Assembly: GCF_014192275.1 (NCBI RefSeq)
Contig: NZ_JACHXR010000005.1
Location: forward strand, 1-64,000
DNA: 64,000 nucleotides
Direction: 5' to 3'
Source: Halomonas stenophila
GTDB lineage: Bacteria > Pseudomonadota > Gammaproteobacteria > Pseudomonadales > Halomonadaceae
Shown: positions 29,647-38,172 of the stretch, one piece after another
Position numbering within the stretch: the stretch's first letter is position 1
How the letters are laid out: each line of letters opens with the position of its first letter
Position numbers and translations under genes: made by a program
Notes under the pieces: model-generated
What the model was told of the DNA's origin: nothing
Seen by the model: the letters and a program-made list of their open reading frames with translations, nothing else
Database searches by the model: none

Positions 29647-30423
29647 TCAGGCCAGGGGTCGCCGGACCTCGAGGACGCGCTCGGCGATGCCGAGCAGTCC
29701 CTCCGGCTGCCAGGCGCTGCGACCGATGAACAGGCCGGCGACCTCGGGCAGGGCGGCAAGCTCGGCACAGTTGGCGAGGTTGACGCTGCCGCCGTAGAGC
29801 ACCGGCAGGGGAGTGCCTTGGGCCGTGGTCGGCAGCGCCTCGCGGATCCGGCGGTGCATCCAGCCGGCATCCTCGGCGGTGGCGGGAGTGCCGTGCTCGC
29901 CGATGGCCCATACCGGCTCGTAGGCAATCAGCACGCGGTTCATGGCCTCGTCGGGAACGTCACTCAGGGCGATCCGGCACTGGCGGATCACGGTGTCGGC
30001 GGCCACGCCCAGGGCCTTCTCCTCGGCGGTTTCGCCCACGCAGATCAGCGGTCTGAGCCCCTGGGCCAGGGCGGCCTTGACCTTGCGGTTGATCGCCGTG
30101 TCGGTCTCGTTGAAGGACTCGCGCCGCTCGGAGTGCCCCAGCTCGACGATGTCGGCGCCGCAGTCCCGGACCATCGGCGGCGACACCTCCCCGGTGTAGG
30201 CGCCGGAATCGGCCCAGTGCATATTCTGGGCGCCGACCATCACCGGCGTATCGGCCAGGGCCCGGCACACCTCGCTCAGCGCGGTGAAGGGTGGAATCAC
30301 GAAACCTTGCATCCGCGGGTCGCGCAGCAGTTCGGCGTCCCGCAGGGCGGCGCAGTAGTCGGCGGCCTCGCCCAGCGTCTTGTTCATCTTCCAGCTGGTG
30401 CCTAACCAGAATGGCGTGGTCAT
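29647..30423 (-). CDS. eryH: EryH-like tetrulose-phosphate isomerase (TIM paralogue)
   Basis: A 258-residue triose-phosphate isomerase paralogue. The opening FWLGTSWKMNKTLGEA, the extended QNMHWADSGAYTGEVSP and the phosphate loop LYGGSVN...GLFIGRSAW are the pattern of EryH (TpiA2) of Brucella and rhizobia rather than of housekeeping TpiA. The catalytic His (LGHSERRE) and Glu (IAYEPVWAIG) are present. In erythritol catabolism this enzyme is one of the isomerases between the tetrulose phosphate made by EryB and D-erythrose 4-phosphate. The ATG at 30423 has GAGGAAA 8 nt upstream. The gene lies 50 nt downstream of the Hyi-like gene and is probably co-transcribed. Confidence 0.85.
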   Translation of the reverse strand: MTTPFWLGTSWKMNKTLGEAADYCAALRDAELLRDPRMQGFVIPPFTALSEVCRALADTPVMVGAQNMHWADSGAYTGEVSPPMVRDCGADIVELGHSERRESFNETDTAINRKVKAALAQGLRPLICVGETAEEKALGVAADTVIRQCRIALSDVPDEAMNRVLIAYEPVWAIGEHGTPATAEDAGWMHRRIREALPTTAQGTPLPVLYGGSVNLANCAELAALPEVAGLFIGRSAWQPEGLLGIAERVLEVRRPLA

Positions 30424-30473
30424 GATGGATTTCCTCGTGTGGTCAGTCGGTGTCGTCGATGCCGTAACGCACG

Positions 30474-31268
30474 TCAGGCGTGGCGGATGCCGTAGTCGCG
30501 GATCCACTCGAGCGACGCCTCGGTCTCGGTACTGGGGCTGTACTCCAGCGAGATGAAACGATCGAAGGCCATGCGCTCCAGCTCGCCGAACAGGTAGCGG
30601 TAGTTGATCTCCCCGGTGCCCGGTTCGTGGCGTCCTGGATTGTCCGCCAGCTGGACGAAACCGATGCGATCCAGGTGACCGCGCAGTGTCTCGATGAGCT
30701 CTCCCTCAGAGCGTTGCATCTGATAGAAGTCGTACTGGATCAACAGGTTGGGATGGTTGACGGCATCCTGCAGGGCCACCGCCTGAGCCGTTTTGACCAG
30801 CGGGTAGCCGGGGTGCGTGAGGGGGTTGAGTGGTTCCACCAACAAGCGGATGCCGGCCTGGGCGGTGGCCTCGGCGGCATGGCGCAGGTTGTCGACCAGA
30901 GTCCGCTGCTGTAGCTCCTGTGACATGTCCGGGCGCGGATAGCCCAGCGGGCAGTTGAGTTGTCTGGCGCCCAGCCGGGTGGCGATCTCGATGGTGGTGT
31001 CGAGCCCCCGCAAGAACTCGGCGGTGCGATCCGGCAGCACCGCGATGCCCCGCTCACCCGCCTCCCAGTCACCTCCCGGCAGGTTGAAATGAATGATCCC
31101 TACGCCGGCCCGGGTCGCGGCATCGCGGATCTCCTCGAGGCGCTCGCAGAACGGATAGGGGTTATGGAACTCCACGTAGCGAAAGCCCGCGGCACGGGCT
31201 CGGGCGAAGCGCTCGAGGAAGGGCACCTCGGTGAACATGAACGTCAGATTGGCGGCGAGCTTGAGCAC
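30474..31268 (-). CDS. Hydroxypyruvate isomerase-family protein
   Basis: A 264-residue xylose-isomerase-like TIM barrel of the hydroxypyruvate isomerase/OtnI group. It starts with the family pattern KLAANLTFMFTEVPFLERF, carries the barrel glutamate in LLVEPLNP and has QYDFYQMQRSEG and a metal-site region ending in FISLEYSPS. Canonical Brucella EryC is also a TIM-barrel sugar-phosphate isomerase but is longer (about 310 residues); no such gene is in this cluster. I infer that this protein fills the EryC step (tetrulose phosphate racemase/isomerase) or handles a related four-carbon keto-sugar. Hydroxypyruvate isomerase activity is the alternative. It is divergent from the SorC regulator. Confidence 0.75.
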   Translation of the reverse strand: MLKLAANLTFMFTEVPFLERFARARAAGFRYVEFHNPYPFCERLEEIRDAATRAGVGIIHFNLPGGDWEAGERGIAVLPDRTAEFLRGLDTTIEIATRLGARQLNCPLGYPRPDMSQELQQRTLVDNLRHAAEATAQAGIRLLVEPLNPLTHPGYPLVKTAQAVALQDAVNHPNLLIQYDFYQMQRSEGELIETLRGHLDRIGFVQLADNPGRHEPGTGEINYRYLFGELERMAFDRFISLEYSPSTETEASLEWIRDYGIRHA

Positions 31269-31380
31269 GCTGACCTCCCGCTTTGTCGTTGTTGGTGTGG
31301 CCCGCTCCGCCGTGTCGTGGCGCCGTCAGGCCGGCGATGGAGGGGCTTTCGCGGCTGTCGCCCCGCACCTGCGGAACGCC

Positions 31381-31419
31381 TTGACAGCGCCGATAACCTC
31401 CTCTAGCGTTATTTTTAAC
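31381..31419 (+). promoter_or_regulatory. Promoter and candidate operator of the SorC gene
   Basis: TTGACA (31381-31386), a 17-nt spacer and TAGCGT (31404-31409) form a good sigma-70 promoter for the downstream regulator. Overlaid on it are ATAAC-N10-GTTAT (31393-31412) and the dyad GTTATTTTTAAC (31408-31419), which would put a bound repressor on the -10 region. Autoregulation is inferred. Confidence 0.55.
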
Positions 31420-31453
31420 AGCGAACGAACAAAATATCAAAACGGAGAGAGCC

Positions 31454-32437
31454 ATGAAAAACACCACGCCCAGCCATAGTGAGAGTGACCTGGCCCTGAG
31501 GGCGGCCTGGCTTTCCTATGTGGGGGGCTATACCCAGGCACAGATCGCCGACCGCCTGAGGGTGTCGCGCATGAAGGTGCACCGGCTGATCGCCGCGGCC
31601 CACGAGATGGGCGCGGTGCAGGTGTTCATCAAGGGCTCGCCCGAGGCGTTGCTGACCCTGGAGGACGAACTCAAGCAGCGCATGAATCTCGAGATGTGTT
31701 CCGTGGTGCCGGCGATGCCGGTGGAGGAGGGTGCTAACCCCTTCGCCAACCTGGGCATGGCCGCGGCCTATTACCTGAAGAGCCGGCTGGATACCCGGAG
31801 CGTCGAGGTGCTGGGGCTGGGTTGGGGGCGCAGCCTGTCGGAGATGGTCAACTGCCTGCCGCAGATGGACTGCTCGGGACTCAAGATGGTCCCGGTGCTG
31901 GGCAGCGTGGTACGCAAGATGGCCCTGAACCCCTATGACGTCATCCATCGCCTGGTCGACAAGACCGGCGGCGAGGGCTACCTGCTGCCAGTGCCTCTGT
32001 TCGCCGACACCGCCGAGCACAAGCGCGTGCTGATGGAGCAGCGCAGCGTCCAGGACGTCATCAACATCGCCACGTCCGCCGACCTGACCATGGTGGGGCT
32101 GGGCGCGGTGCCGTCGCAGGGCCATTCGCTGCTGATGGAACTCGGCGAGATCGACGCCGAGGACGCCCGCCGGCTGCATGAGGCCGGCGCCGAGGCGGAA
32201 CTGCTGGGCCAGTTCCTGGATGCCCACGGCAATCGGGTGGATGCCGAGATCAACGCCCGCACCCTCGGGCTCGGCCTCGAGCAACTGCACGACCACCACA
32301 TCATCGCCGTCGCCGGGGGCGAGGAGAAGGTGCGCGCCACCCTCTCGGTGCTGCGCAGCGGGCTGCTCAAGGGACTGATCACCGACGAGGTCGTCGCCCG
32401 TGCGGTGCTGGACCTGCTCGACGAGGAGACGGACTAG
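31454..32437 (+). CDS. eryD: SorC-family sugar-binding regulator, EryD-like
   Basis: A 327-residue transcription regulator: an N-terminal helix-turn-helix (YVGGYTQAQIADRLRVSRMKVHRLIAAA) followed by a SorC sugar-phosphate-binding domain (VLGLGWGRSLSEMV, HHIIAVAGGEEKVRATLSVL). In rhizobial and Brucella erythritol loci the regulator EryD belongs to this family and is released by a pathway intermediate. It stands between the divergent isomerase genes and the kinase-dehydrogenase-transporter operon, ideally placed to control both. GGAGAGA precedes the ATG. A second SorC protein occurs 14 kb downstream. Confidence 0.85.
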   Translation: MKNTTPSHSESDLALRAAWLSYVGGYTQAQIADRLRVSRMKVHRLIAAAHEMGAVQVFIKGSPEALLTLEDELKQRMNLEMCSVVPAMPVEEGANPFANLGMAAAYYLKSRLDTRSVEVLGLGWGRSLSEMVNCLPQMDCSGLKMVPVLGSVVRKMALNPYDVIHRLVDKTGGEGYLLPVPLFADTAEHKRVLMEQRSVQDVINIATSADLTMVGLGAVPSQGHSLLMELGEIDAEDARRLHEAGAEAELLGQFLDAHGNRVDAEINARTLGLGLEQLHDHHIIAVAGGEEKVRATLSVLRSGLLKGLITDEVVARAVLDLLDEETD

Positions 32438-32668
32438 CCACCACGAGCGCAAGCCGACACACGCCACAGCAACGATAACAACGGAAGACGCGCATGGCCG
32501 CCAGGCGAGACGAACGTCGCCGGGCCCGACGATCTTCCTCGATGCACCAGGCGGCGCTGCCTCGCCGGGCCGCACGCCAGCTCACAACAAGAGACAACAT
32601 CATGTCGAGCCCGACCCACGACAATACCAACGCGCGCTTCGACACCGGCCCCGCTGGGGAGGTGCCCC

Positions 32669-34231
32669 ATGCAGGATGACGTGATCGTCGGTCTGGATGC
32701 CGGCACCTCGGTGATCAAGGCGGTGGCCTTCGATCGCCAGGGCTGCGAATTGGCCAAGACCCAGTGCGAAAATCGCCTCGAGACCCTTCCCGACGGGGGC
32801 GTCGAGCAGAGTCTGCCGGGCACCTGGGAGGCGGCCCGGGCCACGCTCCAGCGCCTGTTCGCCGACCACCCGGCGCTTGTCCCGCGTCTGGCCGCCATCG
32901 CGGTGACCGGACAGGGCGACGGCACCTGGATGATCGACGCCAAGGGCCGGCCCGTGGGGGATGCCCTGCTTTGGCTCGACAGCCGCGCCAGCGACATCGT
33001 CTCCCACTGGCGGGCGACCCGTACCGGGCCCGAGACCTACCGGCACACCGGAACCGGGCTCAACCAGTCGATCCAGAGCGGCCAGCTGAGCTGGCTCGAA
33101 CGTCACGATCCCGAGCGCGTCGCCGCGGCGGCCACCATCTTCCATTGCAAGGACTGGCTGTACTTCTGCCTGACCGGCGACCGCGCCACCGATCCGGCCG
33201 AGGCAATGTGGACCTACGGCGACTTCCGCAGCGGCGATTACTCGGACACGGTGCTCAATGCGTTCGGCCTGGACAGGTACCGCGAGCGACTGCCGCGGAT
33301 CGTCGACGGCAGTCGCGAGCACGGTGTCCTCGGCGCCGAGGTGGCCCGCGAGATCGGCGTGACCGAGGGCACACCGGTGGTGCTGGCACCGGTGGACATG
33401 CTGGCCACGGGGCTGGGCGCCGGGGTCTATGAGCCCGGCAAGCGAGTGGCCTGCAGCATCATCGGCACCACCGGGGCTCACCTGTGCGTGCGCGAGGATC
33501 CGCGCGATATCGTGCTCAGCAATCAGTCCTGCTACACCATGCCGTGCATCGCGCCCGACACCTGGGTCCAGCTGTGTTCCAACATGGCCGCCACTCTCAA
33601 CCTGGAGTGGTTCCTCAAGGGGCTGAACCAGATGCTCGAGGCGTTGGGCGAAGCGCCACTGACCGCCGAGGGGCTTCTGCCGAGACTCGACGCGGCGCTG
33701 GCCACCACCGAGCCGGGGCGGCTGATCTATCACCCCTTCATCTGCGCCAACGGCGAGCGCGGCCCTTTCTTCAACCCCCGCGCCCGGGCCCAGTTCCTGG
33801 GACTCTCCACCGAGGTCAACCATCTGCACATGGCGCGGGCCATCTATGAGGGCGTCGCCTTCGCCGCCCGCGATTGCTACCACGCCCTGGAGGCTCACCC
33901 GGAGGAACTGCGGCTGACCGGCGGCGCCGCCCAGAGCAGGACGCTGTGCACCATTCTCGCCTCGGTGATGGGCGTGCCGGTGCGCACCCTGACGCGGGGC
34001 GAAACCGGCGCGGCGGGCGCCGCCATGGTGGCAAGCCTGTGCCTGGGGCACCACCGCGATCTGGCCGAGGCCTGCCGGACCTGGGTGACCCCCTTCCTGG
34101 CCGAGGAATGCGTGTCGCCCGATCCCGCCCTGCAGAACCTCTACGAGCGACTGTTCGGGGTCTATCGCCGTTCCCACACCAATTCGGATGGCTTCTGGCG
34201 CCATCTCGAGCGCGTCAACGCCGAACGCTGA
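32669..34231 (+). CDS. eryA: FGGY carbohydrate kinase, EryA-like erythritol kinase
   Basis: A 520-residue FGGY-family kinase. The N-terminal ATP-fold start is VIVGLDAGTSVIKAVAFD, the catalytic-region segments are AVTGQGDGTWMID and LHCKDW-like text (FHCKDWLYFCLTGDRATDPAEA), and the second domain has GTTGAHLCVRED, ICANGERGPFFNPRAR and LRLTGGAAQSRTL. These match Brucella EryA along their length rather than glycerol or xylulose kinases. It would phosphorylate erythritol, giving the erythritol phosphate oxidised by the next gene product. GGGGAGG lies 5-6 nt before the ATG. The 231-nt leader after the SorC gene holds an ATAAC motif like that in the SorC promoter. Confidence 0.85.
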   Translation: MQDDVIVGLDAGTSVIKAVAFDRQGCELAKTQCENRLETLPDGGVEQSLPGTWEAARATLQRLFADHPALVPRLAAIAVTGQGDGTWMIDAKGRPVGDALLWLDSRASDIVSHWRATRTGPETYRHTGTGLNQSIQSGQLSWLERHDPERVAAAATIFHCKDWLYFCLTGDRATDPAEAMWTYGDFRSGDYSDTVLNAFGLDRYRERLPRIVDGSREHGVLGAEVAREIGVTEGTPVVLAPVDMLATGLGAGVYEPGKRVACSIIGTTGAHLCVREDPRDIVLSNQSCYTMPCIAPDTWVQLCSNMAATLNLEWFLKGLNQMLEALGEAPLTAEGLLPRLDAALATTEPGRLIYHPFICANGERGPFFNPRARAQFLGLSTEVNHLHMARAIYEGVAFAARDCYHALEAHPEELRLTGGAAQSRTLCTILASVMGVPVRTLTRGETGAAGAAMVASLCLGHHRDLAEACRTWVTPFLAEECVSPDPALQNLYERLFGVYRRSHTNSDGFWRHLERVNAER

Positions 34232-34268
34232 AGCGGTCCACGCCATCCCTCGACAGGAGATAACCACC

Positions 34269-35858
34269 ATGCCCGATTCATCCGCCCAGCCTCGGACCCG
34301 CGACCGCCGGCCGCTCTACGACCTGCTGATCATCGGAGCCGGCATCAACGGCGCGGGCTTCGCCCGGGACGCCGCCGGCCGCGGCCTGTCCGTCGCCCTG
34401 TGCGAGAAGGACGACCTGGCCCAGGGCACGTCGTCGCGCAGCGGCAAGCTGATCCACGGCGGCCTGCGTTACCTGGAGTACTACGAATTCCGCCTGGTGC
34501 GCGAGGCCCTCAAGGAGCGCAGCGTCATGCTCAAGAAGGCGCCGCACATCATCTGGCCGATGCGCTTCGTGCTGCCCCACAGCCCCGAGCAGCGTCCGGC
34601 CTGGCTGGTGCGCGCGGGCCTGTTCCTCTATGACCACCTGGGCGGAAAGGACGACCTGCTGCCCGGCAGCCGCGGCCTCGACCTGCGTCGCTGCCCGGAA
34701 GGCGAGGCGATCAAGGACGACTATCCCAAGGGCTTCGAGTACGCCGACTGCTGGGTGGACGATGCCCGCCTGGTGGTCCTCAATGCGCTCGACGCCGCGC
34801 GTCTCGGGGCCAGGGTCTACACCCGTGCCGCCTGCACCCGGGCGACCCGGCTGGCCGATCACTGGGAGGTAGAGCTCACCGATACCCACAGCGGCGAGGT
34901 CAGCACGCTCGCCGCCAGGGCGGTGATCAATGCCGCCGGCCCCTGGGTGGACAAGGTGCTCAAGGGCGCCTTCGACCAGGGTGGCAAGGACCGGGTCAAG
35001 CTGGTCAAGGGCAGCCACATCGTGCTGCCCAAGCGCTACGCCACCGCCAACTCCTACCTGCTGCAGAACGACGACAAGCGGGTGATCTTCGTCAATCCCT
35101 ACGAGGGCGACAAGCTGCTGGTGGGCACCACCGACATCGTCTACGAGGGCGATCCGGACCGGGTGGCGATCGACGAGCGGGAGATCGACTACCTGCTCGG
35201 CGTGGTCAATCGCTACTTCGAGACTCCCTATAGCCGGGATGACATCCTGACCAGCTTCTCCGGGATCCGGCCGCTGTTCGATGACTCCCGGGATAATCCC
35301 TCGGCGGTGACCCGCGACTACGTCTTCGACGTCTCCGACGCCGGTGGCAAGGCGCCGCTGCTGTCGGTGTTCGGCGGCAAGATCACCACCTACCGCAAGC
35401 TCGCCGAGCATGGCCTGGACCAGCTCGCGCCCTACCTTCCGGCGATGGGCAAAAGGTGGAACGAGACCGCGCCGCTGCCCGGCGGCGACATGCCGGGGGC
35501 CGACTTCGAGGCCTTCCTCGAGGGCCTCAAGCGCGACTACCCCTGGCTCGAGGCGGCCACCGTCACCCGCTACGCCCGCCTCTACGGCACCATCGCCCGG
35601 CGGATCCTCGGCGAGGCCAGGGACTACGCGGACCTGGGCGAGCGCCTGGGGGCCGACCTCTACGCCGCCGAGGCGCGCTATCTGGTCGATCACGAATGGG
35701 CGCGCAGCGCCGCCGACATCCTCGAGCGACGCACCAAGCTCTACCTGATCATGAGCGAGTCGGAGACCGAGCGGGTCGAGGCCTGGGTGAGTCGGCAGAT
35801 CGACGCGCCCGAGAGCGCGAGGGCCGCTGCCGGGGTCGACAGCGTCGCCGCCTCCTGA
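34269..35858 (+). CDS. eryB: GlpD-like FAD dehydrogenase, EryB-like
   Basis: A 529-residue FAD-dependent dehydrogenase of the glycerol-3-phosphate dehydrogenase family. The dinucleotide-binding site is LLIIGAGINGAGFARDAAGRG, followed by SSRSGKLIHGGLRYLEYYEF, the GTTDIVYEGDP loop and the C-terminal GGKITTYRKLAEHGLD. In this setting it most likely oxidises erythritol phosphate to a tetrulose phosphate (EryB), passing electrons to the quinone pool at the membrane. Plain GlpD is the alternative, but no glpK or glpF is present. The ATG at 34269 has AGGAG 11 nt upstream; the longer frame overlaps the kinase gene. Confidence 0.85.
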   Translation: MPDSSAQPRTRDRRPLYDLLIIGAGINGAGFARDAAGRGLSVALCEKDDLAQGTSSRSGKLIHGGLRYLEYYEFRLVREALKERSVMLKKAPHIIWPMRFVLPHSPEQRPAWLVRAGLFLYDHLGGKDDLLPGSRGLDLRRCPEGEAIKDDYPKGFEYADCWVDDARLVVLNALDAARLGARVYTRAACTRATRLADHWEVELTDTHSGEVSTLAARAVINAAGPWVDKVLKGAFDQGGKDRVKLVKGSHIVLPKRYATANSYLLQNDDKRVIFVNPYEGDKLLVGTTDIVYEGDPDRVAIDEREIDYLLGVVNRYFETPYSRDDILTSFSGIRPLFDDSRDNPSAVTRDYVFDVSDAGGKAPLLSVFGGKITTYRKLAEHGLDQLAPYLPAMGKRWNETAPLPGGDMPGADFEAFLEGLKRDYPWLEAATVTRYARLYGTIARRILGEARDYADLGERLGADLYAAEARYLVDHEWARSAADILERRTKLYLIMSESETERVEAWVSRQIDAPESARAAAGVDSVAAS

Positions 35859-35914
35859 GCCCGACTTGACGCTCACGCCAGTACCGAGATTCCAACAACA
35901 GGAGGTCTTTCACC

Positions 35915-36571
35915 ATGAGTGCGTCAACCAATGCCATATCGCTGCCGCGTCCCGGGAAGGGGCGAGGCCTCGCCGCAGCCATCGGCGTCGCGGTCGTCCT
36001 GCTGGGCGCCATGGCCCTGGACACCACGGTCATGACAATCGGCTCCCAGGCGGAGGTCGTCGATGATGGCTTCTCGGCCGAACGTTTCGGGGCGGAGCAG
36101 TTTCCCGACGTGCAAGCCAGCGTCGAGGAGCGTGCCGTCGAGGCCACTGAACTGGCCGCCGCCATCGCCAAGGACAAGGCGGCGGCCGGCGAGCGCTACG
36201 GCGTGGCGGCCGGCATCGGCCCGGTGGTCCCCGTCCGCTTCTCCGGCGTGGTCGGGGAGGGCAAGGCTGGGATCTACACGGTCGATGTCGAGGGCCTTCC
36301 CGGCGACCTGACGATCCGGGTCCAGACCGGGCCGGCCATCAACGGCACCGACCTGCGGGATGCCACCGGCACCATTCAGTTCGGCCAGTTCACCAACCAG
36401 ATCGAGTACCAGAACGCCGGCGCGGCGATCAACGACGAGATGAAGGCGCAGGTGCTGGCGAGTATCGACACCGGGGAGCTCACCGGCCGGACCATCGCGG
36501 TCACCGGTGTCTTCAAGCTGATCAATCCGCGCAACTGGCTGGTGACGCCGGTCAGCCTGAGCGTCCAGTGA
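35915..36571 (+). CDS. DUF2291 lipid- or membrane-anchored periplasmic protein
   Basis: A 218-residue protein with one N-terminal membrane helix (AAAIGVAVVLLGAMALD) and a periplasmic domain of the DUF2291 family (VPVRFSGVVGEGKAGIYTVDV, LTIRVQTGPAINGTDLRDATG, FTNQIEYQNAGAAIND). DUF2291 genes commonly sit beside RbsA/RbsC-type sugar importers of the polyol group, but their role is unknown. AGGAGG lies 9 nt before the ATG. It is 34 nt before the importer ATPase gene and belongs to the same operon, so a part in substrate capture or transporter assembly is plausible. Confidence 0.82.
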   Translation: MSASTNAISLPRPGKGRGLAAAIGVAVVLLGAMALDTTVMTIGSQAEVVDDGFSAERFGAEQFPDVQASVEERAVEATELAAAIAKDKAAAGERYGVAAGIGPVVPVRFSGVVGEGKAGIYTVDVEGLPGDLTIRVQTGPAINGTDLRDATGTIQFGQFTNQIEYQNAGAAINDEMKAQVLASIDTGELTGRTIAVTGVFKLINPRNWLVTPVSLSVQ

Positions 36572-36604
36572 GCCCGATTTCCCTGAATGACGGATGAGCA
36601 TGCC

Positions 36605-38146
36605 ATGAACCCGACATTTCAAGAACAAGACACCATCGACGAGGTCATCCTCTCGGCACGCCATATCGCCAAGTCCTTCGGCAACGTCCATGCCCTGAAG
36701 TCGGTGAACTTCGATATCCATCGCGGCCAGGTCACGACCCTGTTCGGCGAGAACGGGGCCGGCAAGTCGACGCTGATGAAGATCCTCTCGGGGGTGTTGC
36801 AGCCGACCTCCGGCGAGATCCTCCTGGATGGCCGACCGGTGAGTGTCGCCTCGACCACCGAGGCGCAGCGCCTCGGCATCTCGATCATCCACCAGGAGCT
36901 GAGTCTCGCCCCCAATCTCAGTGTGCGCGACAACATCTTCATGGGACGCGAGCTGGGGGGGCGGACCGGCATCGACTACGCCGAGGAGGAGCGCCAGACG
37001 CGGTCGTTGATGGAAGAGCTGGATGAGCCCATCGATCCGCTGACGCCGGTGGAAGAACTGCGCCTGGGACAGCAGCAGATCGTCGAGATCGCCCGGGCGC
37101 TGTCGGTGAACTCGCGCATCCTGATCATGGACGAGCCGACCTCGGCACTCTCCGCCTCGGAGGTGGAAGTGCTGTTCCGGGTGATCCGCGACCTCAAGAG
37201 CCGTGGCGTCTCGATCGTCTACATCTCCCACCATCTCGAGGAAGCCCTCACGATTACCGACCATGCCGTGGTGCTGCGCGATGGCACCATGACGGCCTAT
37301 GCCCCGCGCCGAGACATCGACCTGGAGTGGATCGTGCGCAACATGGTCGGTGAGGGCTTCGATCTCGGCTCGCCACCCAGCGGTTACGGCATGGGCGAGG
37401 TCGCCCTGTCGCTGCGCGAGGTGTCCGTCCCGGACACCTCGCTGCCCGATCGGTCGGCCGTCGATCGGTTGTCGCTGGACGTGCGGGCCGGCGAGATCGT
37501 CTGCATCTACGGCCTGATGGGCGCCGGGCGTACCGAGCTGCTCGAGAGTGTCGCCGGCCGTCTTCCCCTGACGGGGGGCAGCGTCGTCCTCGGGGGCCGT
37601 GACGTCTCGCGGCTGAGCATCGCCGAGCGCATCGAGCAGGGGCTGGTGCTGGTGCCCGAGGACCGCCAGCGCGACGGGCTTGTGCAGACCATGTCGGTGG
37701 GCGAGAACCTGTCGCTGGCCAGTATCGGCGCCTTTACCCACCGGCTGTTCACCTCGCGTCGGGAGGAGCAGGCGGTCGTCGAGGAGTCCATCCGCAACGT
37801 GCATATCAAGACCGATGGCGGCAGGGCCGAGATCGGCTCGCTGTCGGGGGGCAACCAGCAGAAGGTCGTCATCGGCAAGATGCTGGCCACCCATCCTGAC
37901 GTCGTGCTGCTCGATGAGCCCAGCCGTGGCATCGACATCGGCGCCAAGGCCGAGGTCTTTCGGTTGCTCAGCGAGGGCGCCCGGCAGGGGCTGGCCGTGG
38001 TCTTCACCACCTCCGAGTTCGGCGAATGCCTGAGCATCGCGCACCGGGTGGTGGTGATGAGTCGCGGCCGGATCGCCGCGGAGTTCGGTGCCGACGTCAG
38101 CAAGGCCGAGATCATGGCCGCCTCGGACGAGGCCGTGGCCGCCTGA
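36605..38146 (+). CDS. eryE: Sugar ABC transporter ATPase, RbsA/EryE-like
   Basis: A 513-residue double-ATPase protein of the RbsA class. The first domain has Walker A GENGAGKSTLMKILSG, signature LRLGQQQIVEIARAL and Walker B LIMDEPTSALS. The second has the usual degenerate Walker A GLMGAGRTELLE, then LSGGNQQKVVIGKML and VLLDEPSRGIDIGA. It energises import of the polyol with the permease and binding protein that follow. I use ATG 36605 (GGATGA upstream) rather than ATG 36587, which has no ribosome binding site; the difference is six residues. Confidence 0.9.
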   Translation: MNPTFQEQDTIDEVILSARHIAKSFGNVHALKSVNFDIHRGQVTTLFGENGAGKSTLMKILSGVLQPTSGEILLDGRPVSVASTTEAQRLGISIIHQELSLAPNLSVRDNIFMGRELGGRTGIDYAEEERQTRSLMEELDEPIDPLTPVEELRLGQQQIVEIARALSVNSRILIMDEPTSALSASEVEVLFRVIRDLKSRGVSIVYISHHLEEALTITDHAVVLRDGTMTAYAPRRDIDLEWIVRNMVGEGFDLGSPPSGYGMGEVALSLREVSVPDTSLPDRSAVDRLSLDVRAGEIVCIYGLMGAGRTELLESVAGRLPLTGGSVVLGGRDVSRLSIAERIEQGLVLVPEDRQRDGLVQTMSVGENLSLASIGAFTHRLFTSRREEQAVVEESIRNVHIKTDGGRAEIGSLSGGNQQKVVIGKMLATHPDVVLLDEPSRGIDIGAKAEVFRLLSEGARQGLAVVFTTSEFGECLSIAHRVVVMSRGRIAAEFGADVSKAEIMAASDEAVAA

Positions 38147-38172
38147 GCCAACAACCAGTGGAGACCATAACA

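Noticed and set aside
32494..32679. Possible 61-residue ORF in the kinase leader
   Set aside because: Arg-rich, weak ribosome binding site, overlaps the kinase start out of frame; more likely untranslated leader.
36545..36605. Frameshift between DUF2291 and the ATPase gene
   Set aside because: Both proteins have complete family ends and a normal 34-nt spacer, so no frameshift is needed.
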